Assembly: GCA_019359595.1 (NCBI GenBank)
Contig: JAHHGZ010000006.1
Span: 124,001 to 188,000, forward strand
Origin: Cyanomargarita calcarea GSE-NOS-MK-12-04C
Lineage (GTDB): Bacteria; Cyanobacteriota; Cyanobacteriia; Cyanobacteriales; Nostocaceae
Length of the DNA: 64,000 nucleotides
Direction of reading: 5' to 3'
Position numbers and translations under genes: made by a program. Each line of letters begins with the position of its first letter. Position 1 is the stretch's first letter. Positions 56,514-64,000 of the stretch are shown in pieces. The notes under the pieces are model-generated. The model was not told where the DNA came from. It did no database searches and worked only from the letters and a program-made list of their open reading frames with translations.

Positions 56514-56936
56514 CTACTTGTCAACAGTGTAGAGGGTATCTAAATCTCTGAGATAGTACAGGGTAAAGCAAGCAGCTAACATAGGCCAGGCGGCAAAAAA
56601 TAGCAGATTCTCAAAAGGAGCAAAATATTGCCGGAAGGATGAGAAGGTGGAAGCAGAATGGAAAAATAGCACCAGTAAGTAAGTCCACCGCTTTTGGAAA
56701 CCTGCGACAAATCCCAAAATTATTACAAGCTGAATCGCCCCAATGATGTAAATTGGGACATTGCTTAGTCCACCAATCAAATAAAAATTCTTGAAGATTG
56801 CTGCTGCATGATCAGGCTTGACAAATTTATCTAAAGTCCACATCAGCATAACAAGAAATACACTCAGACGCAGCAAGAGCAATGCAACAGGGATTCGGCG
56901 ATGGGCTACGTCCCACCTTTGGCGATCGCTACTCAT
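56514..56936 (-). CDS. DoxX-like four-helix membrane protein
   Basis: This protein has about 140 aa from MSSDRQRWDVAHRRIPVALL (56936); an upstream Met adds 14 residues. Four hydrophobic segments follow: LLLLRLSVFLVMLMWTLDKF, IYIIGAIQLVIILGFVAGF, YLLVLFFHSASTFSSF and LLFFAAWPMLAACFTLYYLR. The pattern is DoxX-like; function is unknown, possibly redox-related. Confidence 0.65.
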   Translation of the reverse strand: MSSDRQRWDVAHRRIPVALLLLRLSVFLVMLMWTLDKFVKPDHAAAIFKNFYLIGGLSNVPIYIIGAIQLVIILGFVAGFQKRWTYLLVLFFHSASTFSSFRQYFAPFENLLFFAAWPMLAACFTLYYLRDLDTLYTVDK

Positions 56937-57114
56937 AGGACTTATCTCACTTTTTCTTACATCTGAATAGACTACCAAAATCTTGAGTTAGGTAAATCTT
57001 TTTTGGTGTCAGCTTCGTATCAATATTAAGTTTAAGATTGTATTTTTAACAAATAAAACTAGCATATTTTTGATAGTATGTCAAGATTTGGGCTTTAAAT
57101 AATGATTTTGTCTA

Positions 57115-57348
57115 ATGAAACAGATACCGAATTATTTCAGGCTTTGCGTTCCGGAAACGGCTGTAGTTGATCATAAAAAAGTATATTGTGGAGAATTTAA
57201 CCCTGACTCTGAAGGAAAAGTGTTTATGCAAATGCCTTTAGATGATGATATGACAGTTTCTTCTCGGGCTTTGATCACCGTTGAGCCGTTGAAAAAAATT
57301 TCCCAACCAACTGGAGAAACTGTGATGACGGGTAGTATTTCATTGTGA
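57115..57348 (+). pseudogene. Anti-sigma-K-like C-terminal fragment
   Basis: YCGEFNPDSEGKVFMQMPLD, then SSRALITVEPLKKISQPTGE and TVMTGSISL, matches the conserved end of RskA-type anti-sigma factors. The membrane segment and the sigma-binding N-terminus are absent. It may be related to the ECF sigma factor sigZ at 58471. The 57349-57660 stretch after it is purine-rich (GGCAGAGGGCAGA) and empty. Confidence 0.6.
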
Positions 57349-57670
57349 AAAGTTCCTCAAGCAGAAGTTGTAGACATAAGTTGGGTCTTGGCAACTTTTG
57401 GTGATCTTGGTTGGGGGAAGGCAGAAGGCAGAGGGCAGAGGGCAGAAGGAAGAAAGGAAGAAAGATATAATTGAGATACTTCAGTGCGACCCGAAAATCG
57501 TTCGCGAGAGTGGAACCATCAAAAAGTTCCCAGGTTAGTATCCAAACCTGTACCCACCCAAAGGGGCATTTTGAGTCAACCAATCTGAAACTTGAGAATT
57601 GCCAAGTTGACAAGATAAAAATTCAGATAAATTTGATTGTTTCCGCAATCAGTAGAGTAGAAGAACTCTA

Positions 57671-57852
57671 CGTTTAGCTCAACGACTGAGTGCGATTGCT
57701 TTAGCTAATGGTGGTGCAGCAGGGGTAAGACTCTCGGAGCAATTGGGAATAAAAGTTTCTCGCAATACACTATTAAATTTAGTCCGCTCAATCCCACTAC
57801 CACCAATCGTAACGCCACATACTCTTGGGGTAGATGACTTTTGTTTTCGTAA
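57671..57852 (+). pseudogene. ISL3-type transposase fragment
   Basis: The frame reads LAQRLSAIALANGGAAGVRL, then GIKVSRNTLLNLVRSIPLPP and TLGVDDF. This is a short internal piece of an ISL3-family transposase before its catalytic domain. No terminal repeats were seen. Confidence 0.6.
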
Positions 57853-57986
57853 ATGTAAATGTTAAGCAAATTCCTAAAGGAATAAAAGTTAGTGCATAGT
57901 ACAATAGTTTTTGCTCTTTCGGTATTAATTCAAGTAAATTAAAAGAGTAAAACTTTTGCACATTGTCTACATAATTTATTTCCAAT

Positions 57987-58205
57987 TCAAAATCGAAATC
58001 CTAATAAATTCCAATAGTTGAGAAACCAAATAAAGCCTAATGCGGCTAATGTTACCAAGGAGTAGTGCGATCGCTTGTAGTAAAACCAGTCCCTACTTCT
58101 CCTAGTTAATAGCGTAAAAAAGCTTTTTAATCCAATACGGTTGGTGTTAGCGCAAAAAACCTGGTATCGCTGCTCCCGGTTGGGTTGAGGAAGGAAACCC
58201 AACAT
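57987..58205 (-). CDS. Doubtful small membrane-like ORF
   Basis: The 72-codon frame ends HYSLVTLAALGFIWFLNYWN-LLG, one hydrophobic helix. A further short frame with a hydrophobic stretch lies at 57797-57985. No family is recognised; they may be decayed pieces of one membrane protein. Confidence 0.25.
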   Translation of the reverse strand: MLGFLPQPNREQRYQVFCANTNRIGLKSFFTLLTRRSRDWFYYKRSHYSLVTLAALGFIWFLNYWNLLGFRF

Positions 58206-58289
58206 TTGGGAGGGTTGTTGGGTTGAGGCTTTGCGAAACCCAACCTACGATTCTCCTTAACACCAAGCGTATTGAGTTTAAAGAGACAC

Positions 58290-58468
58290 TCAACTACTCT
58301 AATCTTTTTTTACCTATATTAGTAGGAATTATTTCAACTTTCATCTTTTCTTATTTGTCAATTGCTTGGTTATTGCGATACTTGCAGCGTCAAAGTACAT
58401 GGGTTTTCGTTTGGTATCGATTGGCATTTGGAATAGTAATTTTGGGTGCGATTTTTAGCAGAAACTAA
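58290..58468 (+). pseudogene. uppP: UppP (undecaprenyl-diphosphatase) C-terminal fragment
   Basis: The frame LFLPILVGIISTFIFSYLSI, then AWLLRYLQRQSTWVFVWYRL and FGIVILGAI, matches the last helices of BacA/UppP. The catalytic part is missing. The ATG at 58223 lies in unrelated upstream DNA. Confidence 0.7.
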
Positions 58469-58470
58469 TC

Positions 58471-59067
58471 CTAATCATCTACCAATTCAGCTAAACCACA
58501 AGAGCGACACATCGGTATATCTTTCATCTCATACTCAATGACATTGCCCACAGCATCCATTTGCAGTTGACAGCAAGTTTGCAGCAACTCTTTGAGCTTT
58601 TGTCGCCCGCGCTGCACTCGTGATTTCATGCCAGACAGCGATATACCTAATTCTTGGGCGATCGCTTTTTGAGTTCTGCCTTCAAACTCCGCAAGCTGTA
58701 ATGCTTTTCGATAAGGCTCTGGTAAATGTTCCAGCAAAGGGCGCAGACAAGCTGCCATTTGTTGATTAAAGACCACTGGGTCTTCATCTATTGCCAGAAC
58801 TTCCAGAGCATCTTCGGTCGTAAATTCAGGTTGATGATAGGCTTTGCGGTAATAGTCAATGATGGCATTACGAGTGATTTGAAAGATCCAGCTTTCCAGT
58901 CGCTCAGTATCCCGAAGTGTCGTCACTCGCTGGTAGATGCGTACAAACACCTCTTGTAAAATGTCATCAACATCCGCAGGATTATTCACTCGTTGAGTGA
59001 TAAATCCTCGTAATCGTTGATGAAACTCTTGCCAGACTGCTTTCACACCACTCGTTGTAGATACCAT
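58471..59067 (-). CDS. sigZ: RNA polymerase ECF sigma factor SigZ
   Basis: This protein has about 198 aa from MVSTTSGVKAVWQEFHQRLR (59067, GGAGAAA upstream). Region 2 includes DVDDILQEVFVRIYQRV and SWIFQITRNAIIDYYRK; region 4 is YRKALQLAEFEGRTQKAIAQ and LGISLSGMKSRVQRGRQKLK. The Cys-containing tail (CCQLQMD, IPMCRSCG) fits SigZ, which may be redox- or metal-controlled. It is transcribed after the DUF2703 gene, 29 bp apart. Confidence 0.88.
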   Translation of the reverse strand: MVSTTSGVKAVWQEFHQRLRGFITQRVNNPADVDDILQEVFVRIYQRVTTLRDTERLESWIFQITRNAIIDYYRKAYHQPEFTTEDALEVLAIDEDPVVFNQQMAACLRPLLEHLPEPYRKALQLAEFEGRTQKAIAQELGISLSGMKSRVQRGRQKLKELLQTCCQLQMDAVGNVIEYEMKDIPMCRSCGLAELVDD

Positions 59068-59096
59068 CTTTATTTCTCCGTTCCTATCATTCACTT

Positions 59097-59645
59097 TTAT
59101 CGACAACCACAGCCAGTAAGTACTGTTTGTGTCGTTCCACAAGATGTTGCTTTTTTAGCTTTATCTCGGAAGAACTGTTGCAGGTTTTGAGGCACTTCCG
59201 TAGGATAAGAAATGACAGGAATTGGAGATAGGTTCTGGTAAATTTCGCGGAGGATTGCATCGACAATCATGCCCACGGGTGCTTCAGTATAGCTCTGTCC
59301 TTGGTAAGACCAGGTACGGCACGCGGTTCCTTGACTAGAACCAGAAATCTCCGAACAATCACCACAGCGACTTTCGGTGGTCTCTAGAATAACATCCCGT
59401 CCATTTACCCGAATAGTTGGAGAACTGACAAACTGAAGCTGTTTAGCTTGCGCCTCCGACTCCACCAAAATTTTTTGGAACTGAATAACGGTATTTGTAC
59501 TAGCGAGAACTTGCTGGAGTGAGGCGATCGCTTGCTCAACATTTGAGAGCGATCCAGTACACCGAGAGCAAGTTGATAGATCGATTGCCAGCAATTCAAT
59601 GTTGAGCGTGCGTGGGGAATGGTTGAAGGTCGTAGTAGTGGTCAT
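59097..59645 (-). CDS. DUF2703 family protein
   Basis: This protein has about 182 aa from MTTTTTFNHSPRTLNIELLA (59645, AGGAGT upstream). It has the CxxC of DUF2703 in IDLSTCSRCTGSLSNVEQAI, SPTIRVNGRDVILETTESRC then GDCSEISG, and a Cys-rich tail (SCGTTQTVLTGCGCR). The thioredoxin-like fold is probable. It forms an operon with sigZ, suggesting a metal- or thiol-responsive regulon. Confidence 0.85.
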   Translation of the reverse strand: MTTTTTFNHSPRTLNIELLAIDLSTCSRCTGSLSNVEQAIASLQQVLASTNTVIQFQKILVESEAQAKQLQFVSSPTIRVNGRDVILETTESRCGDCSEISGSSQGTACRTWSYQGQSYTEAPVGMIVDAILREIYQNLSPIPVISYPTEVPQNLQQFFRDKAKKATSCGTTQTVLTGCGCR

Positions 59646-59667
59646 CACAGTACTCCTGTGTTGATGT

Positions 59668-60390
59668 TCACCCAGATAGACGACAGACTTGAAAAAAGGA
59701 CGCAAAGTTAGCAAATTTCTGTTTTTGGTGCTGGTGAACAGGCGCGAGCAAAGGAATTAACTCAGCCACTAAGCCAGACGGTAATTTAGCATCAGTGCTG
59801 ATATCGATAACTTCCACCTCAACACCCTGCCAAAACAGCTTGCGGCTTGTGGGTGGCAAAATAGCGATCGCTTTCCCCCGATACCGCACAATTGCAACTT
59901 GTTGAGGCAGTAATTGCACTGATTCACAGTATGCAGCAACAAAGTCGGGATGTTTTTCAACTAGTACATCTTCGAGGGGAAAGTTTGGGTTAGGCACAAT
60001 CCAGCTAAGATTTTGGACTGCAACATCTTTACCTACAGACCAAAAAGCATACTCTCCTGGTTCTAGAGGCCGAACAAAATTATTTTAGACATACAGCAAA
60101 CCAATCTCAGACTCTGATATTTGGAACTTCTTCAGTCCATTCAACGCAACTCCCCGCAATTGTACAACAAAGGAATCAGGCAATTCCAAGCTCTCTTCCA
60201 AGTTGAACAGATGAAATTCTACCTCAAGAAAACCACACCAAAAAGCTCGTAATTGATTCGGTGCAACACTTACCCAATTCTGACCCCAATCAACTAAAGC
60301 TACTTGATTGAATTTCGTTCGGCGATATACGCTCATACCAAAGGTTGGCGAACCAGTCAGGCATATAGAACCAGAACTATAGCTTTGCAA
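59668..60390 (-). pseudogene. N-terminal half of a slipin gene, with an in-frame stop
   Basis: Frame from 60390: VYRRTKFNQVALVDWGQNWV, then SVAPNQLRAFWCGFLEVEFH and LKKFQISESEIGLLYV, with TAA at 60085-60087. The same frame continues NNFVRPLEPGEYAFWSVGKD, PNFPLEDVLVEKHPDFVAAY and AILPPTSRKLFWQGVEVEVI, then ends after LLAPVHQHQKQKF. The expected continuation is the fragment at 37098-37802. The nonsense codon and the missing C-terminal half make it inactive. Confidence 0.78.
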
Positions 60391-60479
60391 CTTTATAACT
60401 ATCCCATTTCAAATCTAGCACAGGGAAAATGGGCTTTACAGAATCATCATATAAGATGCTGGGAAGCTATTCTTGCGGT

Positions 60480-61058
60480 TCAGTCAGGGAAAGCGACACC
60501 AGTTCTAGGGTCACGAATATACAGCCCTAATGTGAGCGATCGCATTACTTCATCCCAAACAGGTATTAACCCAACAGCTTGGTCTGCCCAATAATCGAAT
60601 GTAACTAAACACTGAATATTTGACCCCAAAGCAATGCAAGTCCGGGAAAAGGCTTCCCGTGGTTCTTCCTGGGTGTCGATAAACTTAATCTGTGTCCAAA
60701 CAATCCGGGCAGTTTGACGCTTGACGGTGAAGATTTCTCCCCTCTCAATAATGTTGCGACTGTCGTCTTCCATCGCTTTCTTCAAGGTGGGTTTTAGCGG
60801 AAACAGGCTCCAGTCGTTGGGTGGTAGGTGATTGTAGGATACTTCTAGAGAGCAATCATCGTTGGGTGGTTTTTTATCAAGGAACTTGAATGATTTTTCT
60901 TGTGGCTCCACAACCCAACTTTGGGGTATATTGAAGCGAACAGCTCCCCGACCTGCCACAAAAATCTTATAGCCTTCTGGACCTTCCCAATGGTGGTCGG
61001 GTTTTAGTTCAAGCGTTTCTTTAATCCACTGGAGATTGCTTTTTTTACGCTTTGGCAT
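60480..61058 (-). CDS. Conserved-looking hypothetical protein
   Basis: This protein has about 192 aa from MPKRKKSNLQWIKETLELKP (61058). Contents are WEGPEGYKIFVAGRGAVRFN, IPQSWVVEPQEKSFKFLDKK and FDYWADQAVGLIPVWDEVMR. I do not know the family. It appears complete, soluble and with an even beta-rich pattern. Confidence 0.65.
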   Translation of the reverse strand: MPKRKKSNLQWIKETLELKPDHHWEGPEGYKIFVAGRGAVRFNIPQSWVVEPQEKSFKFLDKKPPNDDCSLEVSYNHLPPNDWSLFPLKPTLKKAMEDDSRNIIERGEIFTVKRQTARIVWTQIKFIDTQEEPREAFSRTCIALGSNIQCLVTFDYWADQAVGLIPVWDEVMRSLTLGLYIRDPRTGVAFPD

Positions 61059-61178
61059 AGTGTTTTTGCAATAAGAGTAGTTTTGCGATGCCCAATTCGT
61101 TAATAATATCAAATTCCCAGATGCTCCAAACTATGGCGATCGCTAAAATTACGAGGAATCGACCTGTGAGGCTGTATC

Positions 61179-61721
61179 TTAAATCTCAACTGACTCCGAT
61201 GTGTAATAAAGGACATTTAAATTAAACATATATACCTGTTTTTGGTAATGTAAACCCGCTTTTTCTAGGACTCTTCTTGAAGCTCGATTGTCAGGCAGTG
61301 TCATTGCAATAATTCTATCTAGATTAGCCACATTGAATCCATATGAGATTGATGCTTTTGCAGCAGCGGTGGCAATTCCTCTTCCCCAATAGGCTTGAGC
61401 TAAACCGTATAGAACTTCAACTTCATCTAATTCATCTAGATACCGAAGACCGCAGTATCCAACCATTTCAGATAAAATATTTTCTTTGATTGCCCAAATT
61501 CCATACCCTCGCTTTTCCCAGTGGTCAATAAAAGATACAAGAGATTTTTCTGTACCTTCTCTGGAAATAGGGGTACCACGGCTTGGAAGAAACCGAGTTA
61601 CTTCAGGGTCAGCCCAAATAGCTGCAACGGCATCCAGGTCAAAAGATTGAAGCGGTTTCATCGTAAAACCATCAATTAGTAGGACTTTTGAATTAGAGGA
61701 ACTTGACAAATTAGCATTCAT
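61179..61721 (-). CDS. GNAT-family N-acetyltransferase (RimJ/RimL-like)
   Basis: This 180-aa protein has FDLDAVAAIWADPEVTRFLP, GYGIWAIKENILSEMVGYCG, the acetyl-CoA motif YGLAQAYWGRGIATAAAKAS and DNRASRRVLEKAGLHYQKQV. Probable substrate: an amino group of a small molecule or ribosomal protein. Confidence 0.85.
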   Translation of the reverse strand: MNANLSSSSNSKVLLIDGFTMKPLQSFDLDAVAAIWADPEVTRFLPSRGTPISREGTEKSLVSFIDHWEKRGYGIWAIKENILSEMVGYCGLRYLDELDEVEVLYGLAQAYWGRGIATAAAKASISYGFNVANLDRIIAMTLPDNRASRRVLEKAGLHYQKQVYMFNLNVLYYTSESVEI

Positions 61722-61859
61722 AATTTTGTTTTGCAGGATATTTACCCGCTAGATTAGGATTGTGATGAAATGCGATCGCTCTTTGAGAAAATATCATAGC
61801 CAAACAAGCGATCGCTTACATTGAAAAAGTAGAAAAACTTAAAGGCAAGTGAGGTTTCT

Positions 61860-63158
61860 TCAAATCCTTTTATAAACCATCTCCATCCTCAACTTATCAA
61901 CCTCCAACTTCAACATCTCATTCTCCATCCTCAAATTAGTATTCTCCTCCCGAATCACCTCAACCTCATCTCTCTTATTCAGAGCCTGATTAATCGCCAA
62001 TTTGCGCATATCCAAGGAAAACCAACGCTGATATGTCTGCGTATGAACTTGGACGCTATGCCCCAAATTATCTGCTGCAGCTTTGATTGGTATTCCCAGA
62101 ATATGCGCTCGAATTGCCCATGCATGCCGTAAATCGTAGGGTTTAAAATCTAAGCCAATTTTCCGGAACCACCAACTAATCCGTTGTGTTAATGCCGTTA
62201 TCTCTGCATGATTATTCTTATCTTTTTTACCGATTTCCGTTATCAACATTTCTAAATATTTAGGATTTCTTAAATCAAAATCTTCAATCCATTGCCTATA
62301 TAACGGTAAGGCTTGTCTTTCTCCAGTTTTACACTCTTTATCTACCTTCCATATCAAGTCTGCATTCTCTGCATTTAACCACCAATCGATATCAGGATTA
62401 ATAAAAAGTTCCCGTGGTCGTAAACCAAAAACTGCTAACATTCCATAAGTCCATCGCCAAAGTTGCCAGCTATCTTTAACATTTTCATTAACTTGATTAC
62501 CTCTACGACTTAAGTAATCATCAAACTTCGTAATTCCCGCAAATATTTCCGCGTCTGTAGGTATATTTCGGGAATTATTCTCCGGCATTTTAGAATATTT
62601 AGATAAATCAATTTCGATTTTGAAGGTCATGCAAAATGCCGATATAGCCCTCATTGCATTATATCTAGCCCATTCCTTATCAATTTTTTCAATTGAACTT
62701 ATCAAATTGTCCGCAGTTGCCAAATCTTTGGGATTAACAAATCGCTTGGTTCGAGAGAAATAATAAAAAAAAGTATGCTCGCTTTTTGTCGTTCGTTTGT
62801 GAGTTTTAAAATACTTCTCTTCAAATTGCTCCAATAATTCTCCTATTGTTTGAAAGTCTTTTTTAACGGCCTCTCCTAAATATTTATCGTTCCATTCAAA
62901 CGTTTTTCTAGCGATTAACTTTCCTAATTCATAAGCTTCTTCCTCAGCCGTCTTCAACCCATCAAAATTAGCGGGAATATTCAAACTGAGATTGTATTGC
63001 TTTCTCCCAGTCCCGTTTGTGTCATTGTCTCCCGGTTTAATTGGCAACGTCGCACGTAACTGCAAACTTCCATTCGATTCTCTGATTGTCACCTTTGCCT
63101 TTGCAGACTTCAAACGTTGATTAACTTTCTCTAATTCCAGTAGTAATTTTGTTATCAT
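61860..63158 (-). CDS. xisA: XisA, excision recombinase of nifD element 3
   Basis: This is a 432-aa tyrosine recombinase at the right end of the element, near the GGATTACTCCG repeat, as in Anabaena PCC 7120. Its N-terminus has SLNIPANFDGLKTAEEEAYE, then YKF-like core. The catalytic residues are Arg in FGLRPRELFINPD, the box KPYDLRHAWAIRAHILGIPI, LGHSVQVHTQ and Tyr in TYQRWF. It lacks the TTDGSYxGxMKKV start of the other two. Its C-terminus is a coiled coil. Confidence 0.9.
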   Translation of the reverse strand: MITKLLLELEKVNQRLKSAKAKVTIRESNGSLQLRATLPIKPGDNDTNGTGRKQYNLSLNIPANFDGLKTAEEEAYELGKLIARKTFEWNDKYLGEAVKKDFQTIGELLEQFEEKYFKTHKRTTKSEHTFFYYFSRTKRFVNPKDLATADNLISSIEKIDKEWARYNAMRAISAFCMTFKIEIDLSKYSKMPENNSRNIPTDAEIFAGITKFDDYLSRRGNQVNENVKDSWQLWRWTYGMLAVFGLRPRELFINPDIDWWLNAENADLIWKVDKECKTGERQALPLYRQWIEDFDLRNPKYLEMLITEIGKKDKNNHAEITALTQRISWWFRKIGLDFKPYDLRHAWAIRAHILGIPIKAAADNLGHSVQVHTQTYQRWFSLDMRKLAINQALNKRDEVEVIREENTNLRMENEMLKLEVDKLRMEMVYKRI

Positions 63159-63369
63159 CTGCTCTCTTTGCTGCGTCTTAAAGCAGACTTAAATCCAGAA
63201 AACTGCTGTAGATGAAACTGGCTCCAAGTCTGCTTCTTCTTGCTGATAGTTCGCGGTTTTTTTAGCCTATATTTAGCCTAAAAATAAAGTTGTTATCCGC
63301 GAACAATGTTTAAGAACAACACTGCTTGCAGCAAACATTAAGGTGTTTAAAAGGATTAAATCGTGAAAA

Positions 63370-63380
63370 GGATTACTCCG
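63370..63380 (+). other. Right attachment site of nifD element 3
   Basis: GGATTACTCCG, identical to 35722-35732. It is followed by GT CCA TAT CAC, completing Gly455-Pro-Tyr-His of NifD. Confidence 0.95.
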
Positions 63381-63514
63381 GTCCATATCACGGTTATGAT
63401 GGATTCGCAATCTTCGCTCGTGATATGGACATGGCTCTCAACAGCCCCACCTGGGCATTGATTGAGACTCCTTGGAAGAAGAAAGCTGTTAAAGCTGAGA
63501 AAGTAGCAGCTTAA
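63381..63514 (+). CDS. nifD: nifD piece 4 (codons 455-498)
   Basis: It encodes [20 protein letters not shown], then [20 protein letters not shown] and KVAA with a stop. It is joined through GGATTACTCCG to piece 3. The four pieces sum to 1,497 bp (236+666+461+134), exactly 498 codons plus stop, equal to normal cyanobacterial NifD. An ATG in element DNA upstream opens the frame but is not the real start. Confidence 0.96.
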
Positions 63515-63526
63515 TTTACAAGAGAG

Positions 63527-63632
63527 TGAGGGGTGAGGAGTTAAGAGTGAGGAGTTAATTTCTAATTCCCAATTCCTAACTCCTAATTTCTGCCAACTCC
63601 TAACTCCTAACTCATAACTTATAACTCCGATC
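63527..63632. repeat. Heptamer repeats between nifD and nifK
   Basis: AGTGAGG-type units on the left and CTAACTC/CTAATTC-type units on the right are partly complementary, so the intergenic RNA can form a stem, as between nifB and fdxN. Confidence 0.65.
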
Positions 63633-63665
63633 CTCCCCATTAACTAAGTTTAGAGAGATAGAGAA

Positions 63666-64000
63666 ATGCCTCAGAATCCCGACAAAATTGTAGATCACGT
63701 TCAACTATTTCAACAGCCAGAGTATCAAGAACTATTCAAGAACAAACACGAGCAGTTTGAAGGTGCCCACTCTTGTGAAGAAGTGGATCGTGTTTCTGAA
63801 TGGACAAAAGGCTGGGAATACCGTGAAAAGAACTTCGCTCGTGAAGCTTTAACCGTCAACCCTGCTAAAGGTTGCCAACCCGTAGGTGCTATCTTTGCTG
63901 CTGTTGGCTTTGAAGGTACTCTTCCCTTTGTCCAAGGTTCTCAAGGTTGCGTTGCGTACTTCCGTACTCACCTCAGCCGTCACTACAAAGAACCGTTCTC
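63666..64000 (+). CDS. nifK: Nitrogenase MoFe protein beta subunit NifK, 3' end outside window
   Basis: It starts [20 protein letters not shown] and runs through [20 protein letters not shown] and [20 protein letters not shown] to [20 protein letters not shown]. The P-cluster Cys residues in KGCQPVGA and SQGCVAYF are present. It has no sign of an interruption in the 335 bp visible. Confidence 0.97.
   Translation, partial: MPQNPDKIVDHVQLFQQPEYQELFKNKHEQFEGAHSCEEVDRVSEWTKGWEYREKNFAREALTVNPAKGCQPVGAIFAAVGFEGTLPFVQGSQGCVAYFRTHLSRHYKEPF

Overview
The window comes from a filamentous, heterocyst-forming cyanobacterium (Nostocales). The evidence is a nif cluster in the order nifB-fdxN-nifS-nifU-glbN-nifH-nifD-nifK, a truncated haemoglobin gene between nifU and nifH, many GCGATCGC (HIP1) sites, heptamer tandem repeats in intergenic DNA, and XisA-type recombinases inserted in nifD. 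No database search was run. All identifications come from reading motifs and from remembered family features.

Layout. (1) 1-6.3 kb: the 3' part of secA, a higBA toxin-antitoxin locus with a nonsense-mutated toxin, an Uma2-family gene and a truncated second copy of it, and an FAD oxidoreductase between the two. (2) 6.3-10.1 kb, minus strand: a small nif satellite, reading nifP remnant, hypothetical, DUF2949, nifV, nifZ, nifT and a [2Fe-2S] thioredoxin-like ferredoxin. A three-copy promoter motif lies upstream. (3) 10.7-22 kb: an accessory region with a medium-chain dehydrogenase, a decayed IS630, a stand-alone reverse transcriptase with YRDD, several toxin-antitoxin pairs, a P-loop kinase, remnants of a VWA/PP2C (TerY-type) locus, a MarR remnant and another Uma2 gene. 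(4) 22-29.5 kb, plus strand: a long nifB leader with the same three-copy motif, then nifB, fdxN, nifS, nifU, glbN and nifH, all uninterrupted. (5) 29.55-63.5 kb: nifD, broken into four pieces by three integrated elements, followed by the start of nifK.

The central observation is the triple interruption of nifD. Element 1 (2,834 bp) is bounded by the direct repeat CGATTAAAGA. Element 2 (1,983 bp) is bounded by TATGCCTTG. Element 3 (27,648 bp) is bounded by GGATTACTCCG, the site known for the Anabaena nifD element. Each carries its own XisA-like tyrosine recombinase on the minus strand near its right end. Removing all three at the repeats restores an exact 498-codon nifD frame. Nitrogenase in heterocysts should therefore need three independent excisions.

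Element 3 carries about 27 kb of cargo: a GH63 glycosidase, a mercuric-reductase-like flavoprotein with two TVP38 membrane proteins, CcdA and a thioredoxin, a TauE permease, sigZ with a DUF2703 gene, a DUF433/DUF5615 toxin-antitoxin pair and a glycosyltransferase with an overlapping Cys-rich peptide gene. Much of the rest is decayed: truncated, frameshifted or deletion-fused genes and IS630/ISL3 fragments. The two halves of one slipin gene lie about 22 kb apart in the same orientation, which suggests that most of the cargo was inserted into that gene.

A second notable signal is regulatory. Three tandem copies of an AAAAATACTAGTACCC-like motif, spaced 22-23 bp, lie upstream of both nifB and the nifP remnant. 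These two promoters are the known CnfR targets in Leptolyngbya, so the motif is a good candidate activator array. It would still serve the nifV-Z-T side although nifP itself is dead.
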